Assembly (NCBI RefSeq): GCF_003473485.1
Contig: NC_053042.1
Coordinates: forward strand, 39,832,762 to 39,896,761
DNA length: 64,000 nt
Reading direction: 5' to 3'
Origin: Medicago truncatula
Lineage: Eukaryota > Streptophyta > Magnoliopsida > Fabales > Fabaceae
A program made the position numbers and the translations under genes. Under the pieces are notes generated by a model. The model saw only the letters and a list, made by a program, of their open reading frames with translations. It was not told the origin of the DNA and did no database searches. How positions within the stretch are numbered: the first letter of the stretch is position 1; each line of letters begins with the position of its first letter. Shown piece after piece: positions 1 through 9,307 of the stretch.

Positions 1-859
1 TATAATATTTTAAACATGGTTGTAAAAACTCATTCAAAAATATAAATGATACAAATGAGCTAACTTAAAAACAGAGACATAAAATGTTGGTTGAAAATAT
101 TTAAAAGACCATTGTTTAAAGAATTTAAAAAAAAATAAAAATTGATATGTTTATAGAGGAGATTAAAAACTTATCTGTTTTGGTGAGCTTAACTCGTTTA
201 TTTACCACATAAATGATATGTAGAACCACAAGGGAAACAAATGAATGTCAACATTCGAAATACTATAAACACATAATCACATACTGTGTACTTCCGTCCC
301 TAATAATAAGATTCTTTTGAGAAAAAAATTGTCCCTTATAAGATCATTTGATATTTCCAAGTACATTAATTATTTCTTTACCAACATATCTTTATTTATT
401 TTGCATCTTTTTCTTCAATCAACAATAAATATTATGTTGAAAACATAAATTAATTTTCTTTCTTAAGGATAAAATTATAAAAACAATAATAATTACATAC
501 AAATTTAATACTACAACCAACTTTCTTAATCTCCGAAATTTTTGCAAAAGGTTCATATATCATCAAGGCATGCCAATGTTATATGCACGATTATCATCAG
601 CTACTTCACGATATGATTTTAGCTAACTCCAGATTGATACGGGTAGAGAAGTCACCTTCAATCTCATGAATTGGATCTTGAAGTGATTAAGTATTCAACA
701 AAAATATTCTAATAGTGCATCATATTAACTTAAGATATTTATATCCTACCAATGTCGCCCACAAAACTTTCATGGCCTTCTACTTAGATTTTATCAAGTC
801 ATAACCTTGAAATCTATTTTCATTGGAAATAACAACGCTCTTTTTTTATTATAAAGAGA
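1..859. other. Left-edge intergenic DNA without a gene
   Basis: I see no supportable coding sequence here. Positions about 288-510 look like a truncated relative of the Stowaway-like element at 40437-40735: both share a start reading acttccgtccctaat and, inverted, a block around 400-500 containing cttcaatcaacaataa. A degraded tRNA-like A-box (gagcttaactcg, about 185) hints at an old SINE fragment. Confidence 0.5.
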
Positions 860-867
860 GATAATGC

Positions 868-1012
868 TCTTCTAGAAGTCCTAGCTCAACTGGTAAATGC
901 CGAAATTGTAAGGCTGGACGTTGTGACCTGGGTTCGAACCCGGAACCTCACAGTTGTGTGTGAATTTATTTTCAGTGGATTACCACTTCATCTAAGATCA
1001 AAAAAAAAAGAG
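868..1012 (+). mobile_element. tRNA-derived SINE with target-site duplication
   Basis: The 5' part contains a pol III A box (tagctcaactgg) and a B box (gggttcgaacc), as in the tRNA-related head of Au-type plant SINEs. A non-tRNA body and an A-rich tail follow. The direct repeat gataatgc occurs just before (860-867) and just after (1014-1021) the element, as expected for LINE-mediated insertion. It is not a working tRNA because no anticodon arm or acceptor stem can be folded. Confidence 0.7.
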
Positions 1013-1471
1013 GGATAATGCCCAGCCTCTGATGTATTCTATTTTTGAGAGGGTTATTACAAAGAGGGCTAAGTCAATATTTAATATCTTAATCGGTTAT
1101 CTATTTCATCTAATCGAATTATATATATAGGCTTAAAATTAAGGAGTTTTTTTTGTTGAAAAACTCACAAAAGGCTTAAAATTAAGAAGTTATTTGTTCA
1201 TAATTAAATGATAAATGAAATGCCTAACTTTGAAATTTACTTCTTTCCAATGTCCCCTGAAATATGTGTGTGAGAGAATAAAATCCAAAATAGCAAGTTA
1301 TATATAGTAAATGATAAATAAGTACTAAGACCCAAGAATATAGATTCATCCAAGTATACATGTAGCACTGCTTGTTTTATTTATAGTATTATTAGGCAGT
1401 GTATAACTTTTTCTTGAAGGAGGCAGTAATATAATTTATTATCATCCCAAAGAGGGATTCATTCGCGTTAA

Positions 1472-3216
1472 TTAACAATTAACAAAGACATAATCAACTA
1501 TAAGGTGACCCTTCTGGTAACCCTGTCCATTGGTATCAATTCGTTTGAAGACATTCACATCTAAGTCAAGTCCACCATTGGCGCACTGATCCACTATTCT
1601 CACTGTTTCCTGAGCTCCAGTTGCAGTATTTTTCACCTGCATCATCACCACTAATATTATTAATTCAACTATCAAAAGTAAACAAAAAAATCTCCTTGAA
1701 TTAAGTCCATTTAGAAGTCAACAAAAAGTCACCCAGAAAACTTTGAATCTTTGTTGGCTAGTTTGATTTTGAATCGCACTAGAGATTTTTTTTAAGCAAA
1801 AAAATTACTTATTCAAGAGTATAAGATATTTCAATCCATTATATTAAAACATTAAATCAAAATCATCCACATAGATTAAAGAGTAAAGACAGCCCAATAT
1901 GGATTACAGGCTAGAGCACACTAATATTAGAAAACTCAATTATGTATCTTTAATATATTTGCTACTACACATGGTCGCAATAAATCAACTCTTCATTGGT
2001 AATTTAACTACTCCCTTCGTTCCATTATAAGCGAGTCTTTTGTTCATTTTATAAATATTAAAAAAAATGTATAAGTGAAAGAACGAGAAAAATAATTTTG
2101 AGTGTCTTATCAAATATTAATAAGTGCATTTCTTATTATCATAAATGCAATATAAAGTATATTGAATTGAGAATGATGAAATTTTTATTTTTTTTGAACA
2201 AGTCAAAATGTGATATATTAAACACCACGAAAAGCCACCTCCTCAGCACAAAGTGTGTCGAAAAGAAGCAGAAAGTTCAAATACACAACAATTAACCAAC
2301 ATCCATTAAAGAATAGGGTACTATAAAAAAGAAACAAAACATTACAATTAACCAACACCCAAATGATCAAAAGGGGGCTGCCACCAATTGGCAAACTCAA
2401 CTGAAACATTTAAAGTCTTATGCTTCAGCCACCACAAAGACAAATATTTAACCATATCAAACAACTGAGACGTCGATTTTTCCTTATAATTAAAAAACCT
2501 GTCATTTCACTCTTGTCAGATAACTCACACAGGAAAACTAAATTAAGTTCAAAAGAGACCGTCTCGCTTTCGCACCCCCTATCAATATAGTATAATGATC
2601 GAAATGGTCCGTAATGGAGCAAAGGTCTATCGAGAAATTAATTAATATTGTATTAAGAAGTGAAATTTATCATTTTTTTAATTTTTTTTTTTTAAATGAC
2701 TCACTTATTATAGAACGGAAAAAATATTTAATTTAATTAAAAATGAGTTGAATATAAAGATCTTGTCCCCAGATAAAACATCTCATAAAAATGCGTTTAA
2801 GAACTCTATGAAATGTGTTTAAGTCAACTCTTTTTTAACGATCTTACATATACTTATGTCTGTCTGCACATAAACTTAAATAAATCTATGAAATAAGCTC
2901 GTATATTTTGATAAATATTTCTGAAATGAGTAAGTACGACACATACCCTCAAACACTTGCCGCAAGAGTCTCTACCACGAGGGCCCTGGGGTCCACAAAA
3001 GGCAGTCCAACCATACTTTTTACGCCATTCCAAGGGCTGGTTTGCATCCCAGGTAGCACAGTATACACTGGCTCTGTTGTAATCCCAATTAATATTCTGA
3101 GGGTTGTAAAGGTGGTACGTTGACCTTACACCGTTTGCACTCTGACCACTCACTAACATCATTCCCACAAGGAAACAAAATACCAACAAGCTCAACTTTC
3201 TCTGTGTGCTCTCCAT
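1472..3216 (-). CDS. PR4: PR-4 (barwin-domain) defence protein, copy 1
   Basis: A secreted pathogenesis-related protein of the PR-4 family, class II type, with no hevein chitin-binding domain. Two exons are read on the minus strand: 3216-2947 (90 codons, ends CGKCLR before GTATGT) and 1636-1472 (54 codons plus stop, after GCAG), giving 144 aa. Residues 1-24 form a signal peptide ending at VSG. Mature [15 protein letters not shown] starts the barwin domain, which runs to the last residue. Its six cysteines (53, 74, 85, 88, 108, 144) match the three disulphides known for the family. His35 and His134 correspond to histidines proposed for RNase activity in some PR-4 proteins. The single 1310-base intron carries a Stowaway-like insertion. 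It is likely apoplastic and defence-induced by family knowledge. A near-identical copy lies at 7615-8752. Family call very secure. Confidence 0.95.
2011..2724. mobile_element. Stowaway-like MITE in PR-4 copy 1 intron
   Basis: The element begins ctcccttcgttccattataa and ends with the imperfect complement (tcacttattatagaacgg then A-rich), flanked on both sides by TA (2009-2010 and 2725-2726). That is the target and end sequence style of Tc1/mariner-type Stowaway MITEs. The intron of the PR-4 paralogue at about 8175-8200 reads straight through this point and so preserves the empty site. At 714 bases it is long for a MITE because a LINE fragment sits inside it. Confidence 0.75.
2185..2640 (-). 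pseudogene. LINE 3'-end fragment nested in the MITE
   Basis: On the minus strand the segment encodes a broken stretch resembling the C-terminal tail of plant LINE reverse transcriptase ORFs: a WLKHKT motif, then a WWQPPF-like motif close to the stop, then a 3' untranslated part ending in an A/T-rich tail near 2185. It is strongly 5'-truncated, with no catalytic domain. The tail resemblance is from memory of legume LINEs and is moderately secure. Confidence 0.5.
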
Positions 3217-3259
3217 TTTCTCTTTTGTGCGTGTTTCATAGTAGAAGCTTGGTGTTCAA

Positions 3260-3292
3260 ATTTATAGACTTTGAGAAAGATAAGTGACGTCA
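3260..3292 (-). promoter_or_regulatory. PR-4 copy 1 core promoter: TATA box and TGACGTCA
   Basis: Reading the minus strand, ctataaat (3267-3260) lies 44 bases upstream of the ATG. A perfect TGACGTCA palindrome (3285-3292) lies 18 bases further upstream. TGACG elements are the binding sites of TGA-class bZIP factors that act in salicylate-induced PR gene expression (family knowledge). Function here is inferred from sequence only. Confidence 0.55.
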
Positions 3293-3299
3293 CACGTAC

Positions 3300-4204
3300 G
3301 ACGTTATTCTACGTACGTAAACTTAAAGTCTATCAAGTAATAATGTGTTTCTTTTCTTGACTGAGTCATATGCCTGTATTTAATTTATCTTTGTCTAGTT
3401 TTTCCATATTTTTCAAGAACATTTTATATAGTCGTTGTTTGATTTATTTTCACAATCAATCTATATAAATCGAGATAAATGTTCAGAGAATCCATGCATA
3501 CAATTGTAAATAAAGACTAGAAGAAGATGTGTTTTGTACCAAAAAAAAAAAGAAGATGTGTTTAAATAACAACTATTTTTGAGAATTATTACAGTGTTTT
3601 TTTTTTTTTTTTTTGAGGAAAGAATTATTACAGTGTTAATTCGACATGTATAGATACATCTATCTACTATAGACTTGAGAAAATAAAGGGCTAGCGAGAA
3701 AATAAAGGAATAGCACAATGACAAAAACATCATTTCCCCCTCTAATTTCTTTTCTTGACTTGACATGTGTTCATTTTTATTTTTATTTTAAGTAGTTTAA
3801 TGCTTATAAATTCAATTTTTAAGGTGAATAAGAGAGTTGTCTAGGGTTCGATCTCCGACCCTTGTATATATTATGAAATATTTTATCAATTGAACTAAGC
3901 TTACAAACAGTGGCGGAACCAAAAAATTTATAGAGCATAGGCGAAAAATTTATCGTAAATTCACATGTGACATAATATATAATAATAGTCATAAATCAAA
4001 ATAAAAGAGGATCGTCATTTTTCTATAATAGTACAGTTTGAAATACGAGAGATGAAATATAATCTATCTATAGCGTGCAAAATAAAATTAGGAGGTAAAT
4101 GTCCTTTCCGAGACCTCTTTTCGGTGAATGTTCGAATAACATCAACATCATCAAGTGACTTGAATATCTCCCGCTCGGTGTAACATATCATCAAGTCATT
4201 TTAC
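3300..4204. other. Upstream intergenic DNA of PR-4 copy 1
   Basis: About 3300-3520 is duplicated at 8850-9110 as part of the PR-4 segmental duplication. The rest is AT-rich with poly-T/poly-A runs and one SINE. No coding sequence is supported. Confidence 0.5.
3805..3908 (-). mobile_element. Degraded tRNA-derived SINE
   Basis: The minus strand shows an A-box relic (gcttagttcaattg), then a B-box relic (gatcgaaccctag) and a short tail, in the same order and spacing as the SINEs at 868 and 6719. No clear target duplication is visible. Confidence 0.5.
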
Positions 4205-4876
4205 CCAGGTCCGATGGGCACCCGCAATAGATAGGGTAAAACCCCGCTTTCATGGATATGGGCATGGGTCCGGGTAACTACCCGCAAACTTAAAAGGGTA
4301 CGGGCATGGGTATGGGCACTATACTACCCAGCCCTGCAACTCGCATTATGTTTTTATATAATATAATAATTAATTTACCTAACTATTTAAGCTTAAACCT
4401 AAACCTAAAAATTGCTTATTACAGTAACCTAAACCTAGTCTCTTGTTGCGTTGAATCTCTGCCGCCTGCCTGCCTTTCGTTGCCTTTTGTTATCCATCTC
4501 TTATGCTTCCAGGTAACTATTTCTCGAATCTCATATTTATAAAGGGAAGTCAATTGGACACAGGCCTAATGGGTACCCGCAAAATACTACCATTCATACT
4601 TTTTTTTATTTGGTTAAATACTACCATTCATACTATTTTATGAGTTGATTTGAAATTTTCTGGATCATAGTTGTATTTCAGTTGTGGTGCTTTTTTATTG
4701 TCTTTTCAGAGTTAAACTGCGGGTAATGGGTGCGGGTATGGGCACTTAGGTGCCCACAGGGTATGGGGAATGACACTAAAGTTGTTGTCCACGAGGGTAC
4801 GAATATTTTTTACAAACGCAGGTATAGGGATGGGTACTATAATTCCCTACCCATTGAATACCCATTGCCATCCCTA
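4205..4876. mobile_element. hAT-type MITE, rearranged copy of the gggatggcaa family
   Basis: Both ends carry many copies of gggta/taccc-type motifs, and the right end reads attgccatcccta, identical to the intact relative at 34136-34757. The left end is truncated. A second left-end-like segment (aattggacacaggcctaatg) appears at about 4551, so this is probably a composite of two overlapping insertions. It has no coding capacity. Confidence 0.65.
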
Positions 4877-5013
4877 ATGTAAGCTATTAGTAAATCTTAA
4901 GAAATTTCATCCAAAGTAATAACTATATAAAATTTAAAAAAATATTAGAATCATCACATTTATTTTATGAAGCAAATAATGCAAATGTATTGTTAATAAC
5001 TTTTCCCAAAACT

Positions 5014-6127
5014 TTAGGTTTGTTTGGATGCACAAAGAAAGTGAAAGGAAAGAATGAGAAAGAAAAAATTGTCTAAGGAAAGAAAGATCGTAGAAAGTAA
5101 GGGATTGTTTTGGTTGTTTGGTACAAGAGAATGTGGAATAGAAAGTTGGAGAAAAGAAAGACCAAAATTTAGTAATTGACATTAATACCTTTAAACAAAA
5201 ATAATGTTAGTATTTATAAACTAATTGTTTATAGTTTTTGTGGAAAAATAAATGCGGCATAAAACAACCACATGTACTGACAAAACGTTAGGCAGTAAAT
5301 TATTTCCAAAAAAAAAAAAGAAGCTAGCGTTGAATTGAAATAAAAAATGAAAAAAGACTTGACCAAAAACAAATAAAAAAGACAACAACTGAAATAATCA
5401 AAGAGTTAAATATGTTTTTGGTCCCTATAAATATACCAACTTTTTGTTTTAGTCCCTCTAAAATTTTCCTTCGACTTTTAGTCCCTAAAAAATTTTCCAT
5501 CTTCACTTTTGGTCCCTCTTTTAAAGTAAACTCATATGTAGAATTCATATTTTTGAATCAAATTTTTAATAAAAATTCATAATATTATAATAATCTCTCC
5601 CAAAAAATATTAGAATTTTTAAAAAAAACATAAATTTAATATGAATTTTTATATTATTTATGGTTAAAAATTCATATATAATTTATGTTTACTTAAAAAA
5701 TTCTAATTTTTTTTGGGAAATGTTTTTACAATATTCTACACATTTCTGTACAATTTCATTAAAAAATACTAAAATTTACTTTAAAATAGGGACCAAAAGT
5801 AGTGATTCAAAATTTTATAGGACTAAAAGTTGAAGGAAAATTTTAGAGAGACTAAATCGAAAAGTTGGTATATTTATAGGGACCAAAAATATATTTAACC
5901 CATAATAAAATGAGTAAAGAATAAAAATAGGGGCATTCTTGATATTTTGAACAAAACACCAGTATTCTTCAAGCATTCCGTTCAATTGTGGGTGGAAAAG
6001 TTTTCAACGTGGGTTCCACAAAAATTCTTTCTTTCCTTACCTTTTTAGGGAGTTCCAAACAACAGAAAGATTTTCTTTCCCTAACCTTTCTTTCCTCATC
6101 ACTTTCTTTCCCTTGAAACAAACATAC
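5014..6127. mobile_element. MITE with caaac/gtttg ends, interrupted by another MITE
   Basis: The left end (ttaggtttgtttggatgcac followed by a purine-rich gaaag stretch) is complementary to the right end (pyrimidine-rich ctttctttccc, then gaaacaaacatacc). The inside is split by the 499-base element at 5403-5901. The exact ends and target duplication are not resolved. Confidence 0.5.
5403..5901. mobile_element. Mutator-type MITE of the 'ggtccct' family
   Basis: Long complementary ends: aatatgtttttggtccctat at the left and the complement at the right, extending about 100 bases with mismatches. It is flanked by a 9-base direct repeat with one mismatch (ataatcaaa 5394-5402, ataataaaa 5902-5910), as made by Mutator-like transposases. 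It has no coding capacity. A degraded fragment of the same family lies at about 26380-26740. Confidence 0.7.
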
Positions 6128-6914
6128 CATTAGTGCCCTTCAATTTGTCAAAACAAAAAAAAAAAACTTTTCCCAAAACAATATACTTGTTTGTTTCACT
6201 TATCCATAAATCGTAATTAATATTTTTAGTAATAAATACATTATTTTGGTCTTCATCAGTTCCAACAAAAAGTATTCATTAATTATCATCAACGCACATC
6301 ACACTCCACTCTTCATGTATCCCGTTTTAGATTAACTCATTTTTCTCCTTGAATTTTTCATTCAACCAGAAATTCCCTCTTCAGTATCTTTCTTAAGTCT
6401 TTTTAAAATTCGCAAGTGCAAAAAGCGGAAACTTGTGTTTTCTTTTTCTGGAATCTAAGCGTGCGTTTCTTTTCCTGGGATGTTTCCCCAATGATATTTT
6501 TTGTTAGTGTGTTAATGGGCTATTGGGTTCGACCTAATGTACAAAAATTATCGATCGAGCCCGGACGATCGTGCCGGGGTTGCTTGTCAATTTCGTCTTC
6601 TTTTTTATATCACTTTATTGTTTTCATTAAAAAAACATTTTGGCAAATATAATTTGTACACAAAATAATTGTTGGCCATTAATTAATTAATTTAATTTAA
6701 TTTTTTTAATTTTTTTTTTGTCAAGTAGCATAATAGCAAGAAATTCACATCTTAATGTGAATCAGTTTTGATATTCGGGGTTCGAACCTCAGCCTCTGCA
6801 TATATTATGCAATGTTCCTACTAACTGAGTTAAGTTCATGTGGACTAAAGAAAAATGAAAATAATTATATAAAAAAGCAAATTTTAATTTGTTATAAAAA
6901 AACATGCATGCACA
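6128..6914. other. Intergenic DNA between MITE and LINE remnant
   Basis: No gene is seen. It holds a short G/C-richer stretch at 6540-6600, poly-T runs and the minus-strand SINE at 6719-6845. Confidence 0.4.
6719..6845 (-). mobile_element. tRNA-derived SINE (Au-like)
   Basis: On the minus strand: A box (cttaactcagttagtagg), B box (ggttcgaaccccg) and a tail ending near tgctacttgac, matching the 3' tail of the SINE at 53009-53135. This is the best-conserved copy here on the minus strand. Confidence 0.7.
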
Positions 6915-7385
6915 TGTCAATTGAATGTCGTTAGCGAATTACTACCCATAGAGTGGGAATTTTGTCATCTATAGAAGTTCTATCCGGCTTGAGAAATTAT
7001 TCTCTATAGTTGTGCCTTCGTGATTCGGGAGGACAGTTTGTAGCAGCGCAAACGATGCCGCGACAATCACATACGTTGGTTTTAGAGGGAGAGGCGATAG
7101 CTATCCGTTTTGCCCATGCTAAGGGGTGGGATATAGTGATTTTTGAATAAGATTCTAGTAATTTGGTTAATGCCCTTTCAACGCAACGACATGAAGCTTC
7201 TGAATTTTATGCAATAATTTCTGCTATTAAGAACCAGTTATCGGTGAAATTTATTAGACGATAAGCGAACATGGCAACTCATACTTTAGTTAGGACAATT
7301 GTTTTTTTTTGGGCTAGTCACCAAATTTTTAAATATTCTCCTACTTGTATTGAACCTTTTCTTATTAATGATACGAGTTAACCGA
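6915..7385 (+). pseudogene. LINE-derived RNase H domain remnant
   Basis: Translating with in-frame stops gives RDSGGQFVAAQ, LEGEAIAIRFAHAKGWD, VIFE*DSSNLVNAL and VKFIRR*ANMATHTLVR in the correct order. This is the plant LINE/RNase H-like (RVT_3) domain, with the ExEAI, E-D-S and final RxAN-AH motifs. The tail ends PTCIEPFLIND, typical for these ORFs. At least two stops interrupt it, so it is dead. It ends just before the duplicated PR-4 block begins at about 7400. Confidence 0.75.
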
Positions 7386-7614
7386 GCTTCTGAAGAAAAA
7401 AAAAATGATATGCCTAGCTTCGAATCTTCTTCTTTCCGATATGTGAGAGAGGATAAAATCCAAAATAGCAAGTTATATAGTAAATGAATAAGAACAAGAC
7501 ACACGAGAATATATATTCATCCAAGTTACGTGTAGCACCGCTTGTTTTATTTATGGTATTATTAGACAGTAGTTTAACTTATTATCATCACAAAGAGTGA
7601 TTAATTCGCATTAT

Positions 7615-8752
7615 TTAACAGTTAACAAAGACATAGTTAACCGTAAGGTGACCCTGCTGGTAACCTTGTCCATTGGTATCAATTTGATTGAAGACATTCA
7701 CATCCAAGTCTAACCCACCATTGGCACATTGGTCCACTATTCTTACTGTTGCCTGAGCTCCAGTTGCAGTATTTGTCACCTGCATCATTAGTCATCACCA
7801 CTAAATTAATTCAACTATCAAGAGTAAAAATAATAATATCCTTGACTAACTAATTGATCATAATTAAGTCCATTTACAAGTCCACAAAAAGCCACACAGA
7901 AAAACTTAGTGTTTGAATCTTTGTTGGCTAGTACTCCATTGTTTTTGTATCGCACTAGAGATTTTTTAAGCAAAAATATTATTATTCAAGAGTAAAAGGT
8001 AATTCAATCCATTATATTAAAACATTACATCAAAATCATACACATAGACTGTAGTGTAAAGACAGCCCAATATATGGAGTAGAAGGCAGTGCAATAATAT
8101 TAGAAAACTCAATTGTATAGCTTTAATATTTTTGCTACCACATCTTCACAATAAAGAAACTCTTCCTTGCTAATTTAATTATTTAATTTAACTAAAACTG
8201 AGATGAATATAAAGATCTTGTTTTGGACAAAACATCTCGCAAACATGTCATAAGTTGTTTCGTATATACTCCCTAAAATATAAATTATTTTCATAACTAT
8301 CGTAGCGTAGAGTTGGTAGAAACAAGTCGAAAACGGTTCATGGCACTAATTATAAATGTGTCTAGGTCAACTCTCTTTAACGATTTCATATGTACTTATG
8401 TCAGCAAATAAACTCAAATAAATTAACGAAATAAACTCGTATATTTCGATAATTTTTTCTAAAATGAGTAAAGTGGTCATACCCTCAAGCACTTGCCGCA
8501 AGAGTCTCTGCCATGAGGGCCCTGGGGTCCACAAAAGGCAGTCCAGCCATACTTTTGACGCCATGACAAGGGCTGGTTGGCATCCCATGTAGCACAGTAA
8601 ACACTGGCAGTGTTGTAGTTCCAGTTAATATTCTGAGGGTTGTAAAGGTGGTATGTTGCCCTAACGTTGTTTGCACTCTGACCATTCACTAACATCGTTC
8701 CCACAAGGAAACACAAAACCAACAAGCTCAAAGTTCTCTGTGTGCTCACCAT
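7615..8752 (-). CDS. PR4: PR-4 (barwin-domain) defence protein, copy 2
   Basis: Second secreted PR-4 gene, same structure as copy 1. Exons 8752-8483 (90 codons) and 7779-7615 (54 codons plus stop) give 144 aa with a 703-base intron. I start at [10 protein letters not shown] rather than at the in-frame ATG at 8797, because that upstream ATG coincides with the TATA box and would spoil the signal peptide. All six barwin cysteines and both conserved histidines (35, 134) are present, and no stops or frameshifts are seen. Differences from copy 1 include [14 protein letters not shown] and [15 protein letters not shown] in exon 2. These residues are the more usual ones in the family, so this copy looks closer to the ancestral form (inference). 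The intron lacks the MITE. Confidence 0.95.
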
Positions 8753-8796
8753 TTTCTCTTTTTTGTGTGTTTCATTGTAGAAGCATATGGGGTACA

Positions 8797-8804
8797 ATTT
8801 ATAG
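8797..8804 (-). promoter_or_regulatory. PR-4 copy 2 TATA box
   Basis: ctataaat on the minus strand, 44 bases upstream of the chosen ATG and at the same place as in copy 1. The TGACGTCA motif of copy 1 is replaced here by a sequence reading cgaagtca on the plus strand. Confidence 0.55.
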
Positions 8805-9307
8805 ACTTTGAGAGAGAGAGATAAACGAAGTCACACGACACTCTTCTACGTACGTAATCTCAAGTCTAACAATTAATGCATTTCAACCGTTTGATCAGTC
8901 ATATGCTTGTTTTTTTTCTTCTTTTGATTTGATTTTTCTTTGGCTTGTATTTAATTTTTCTTTGTCTAGTTTCTCCATATTTTTCAAGAACATTATCCTT
9001 TATATAATTGTTGTTTGATTTGTCTTCTCGATCAATCTATATAAATTAAGATAAATATTTGGAGGATCATGCATACAATTGTAATTATATAAAAACTAGA
9101 AGAAAATGTGGTCGAATCACAACTTTATTTTGGAGAATTTCTATGGTGGCAACTTAACATGTACAATGCATTTAATCTTTAACTTAAGAAAAATGCTAAC
9201 GAGTGCCTTCGATATGGTTTTTTTTAAATTACTCTCTTTTGTTTAGAGAGTATTTACCCTCTCATGATATCAACCAATCAAAATGTAATATACATTGTGA
9301 GGCCTAT

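Noticed and set aside
876-955. tRNA gene candidate with A and B boxes
   Set aside because: No acceptor stem or anticodon arm can be formed, and an A tail and target duplication are present: a SINE, unlike the real tRNA-Arg at 59052.
2908-3123. 71-codon plus-strand ORF
   Set aside because: Antisense shadow of PR-4 exon 1.
8367-8685. Other-frame minus-strand ORFs overlapping PR-4 copy 2
   Set aside because: Shadow frames of exon 1; the barwin frame is clearly the coding one.
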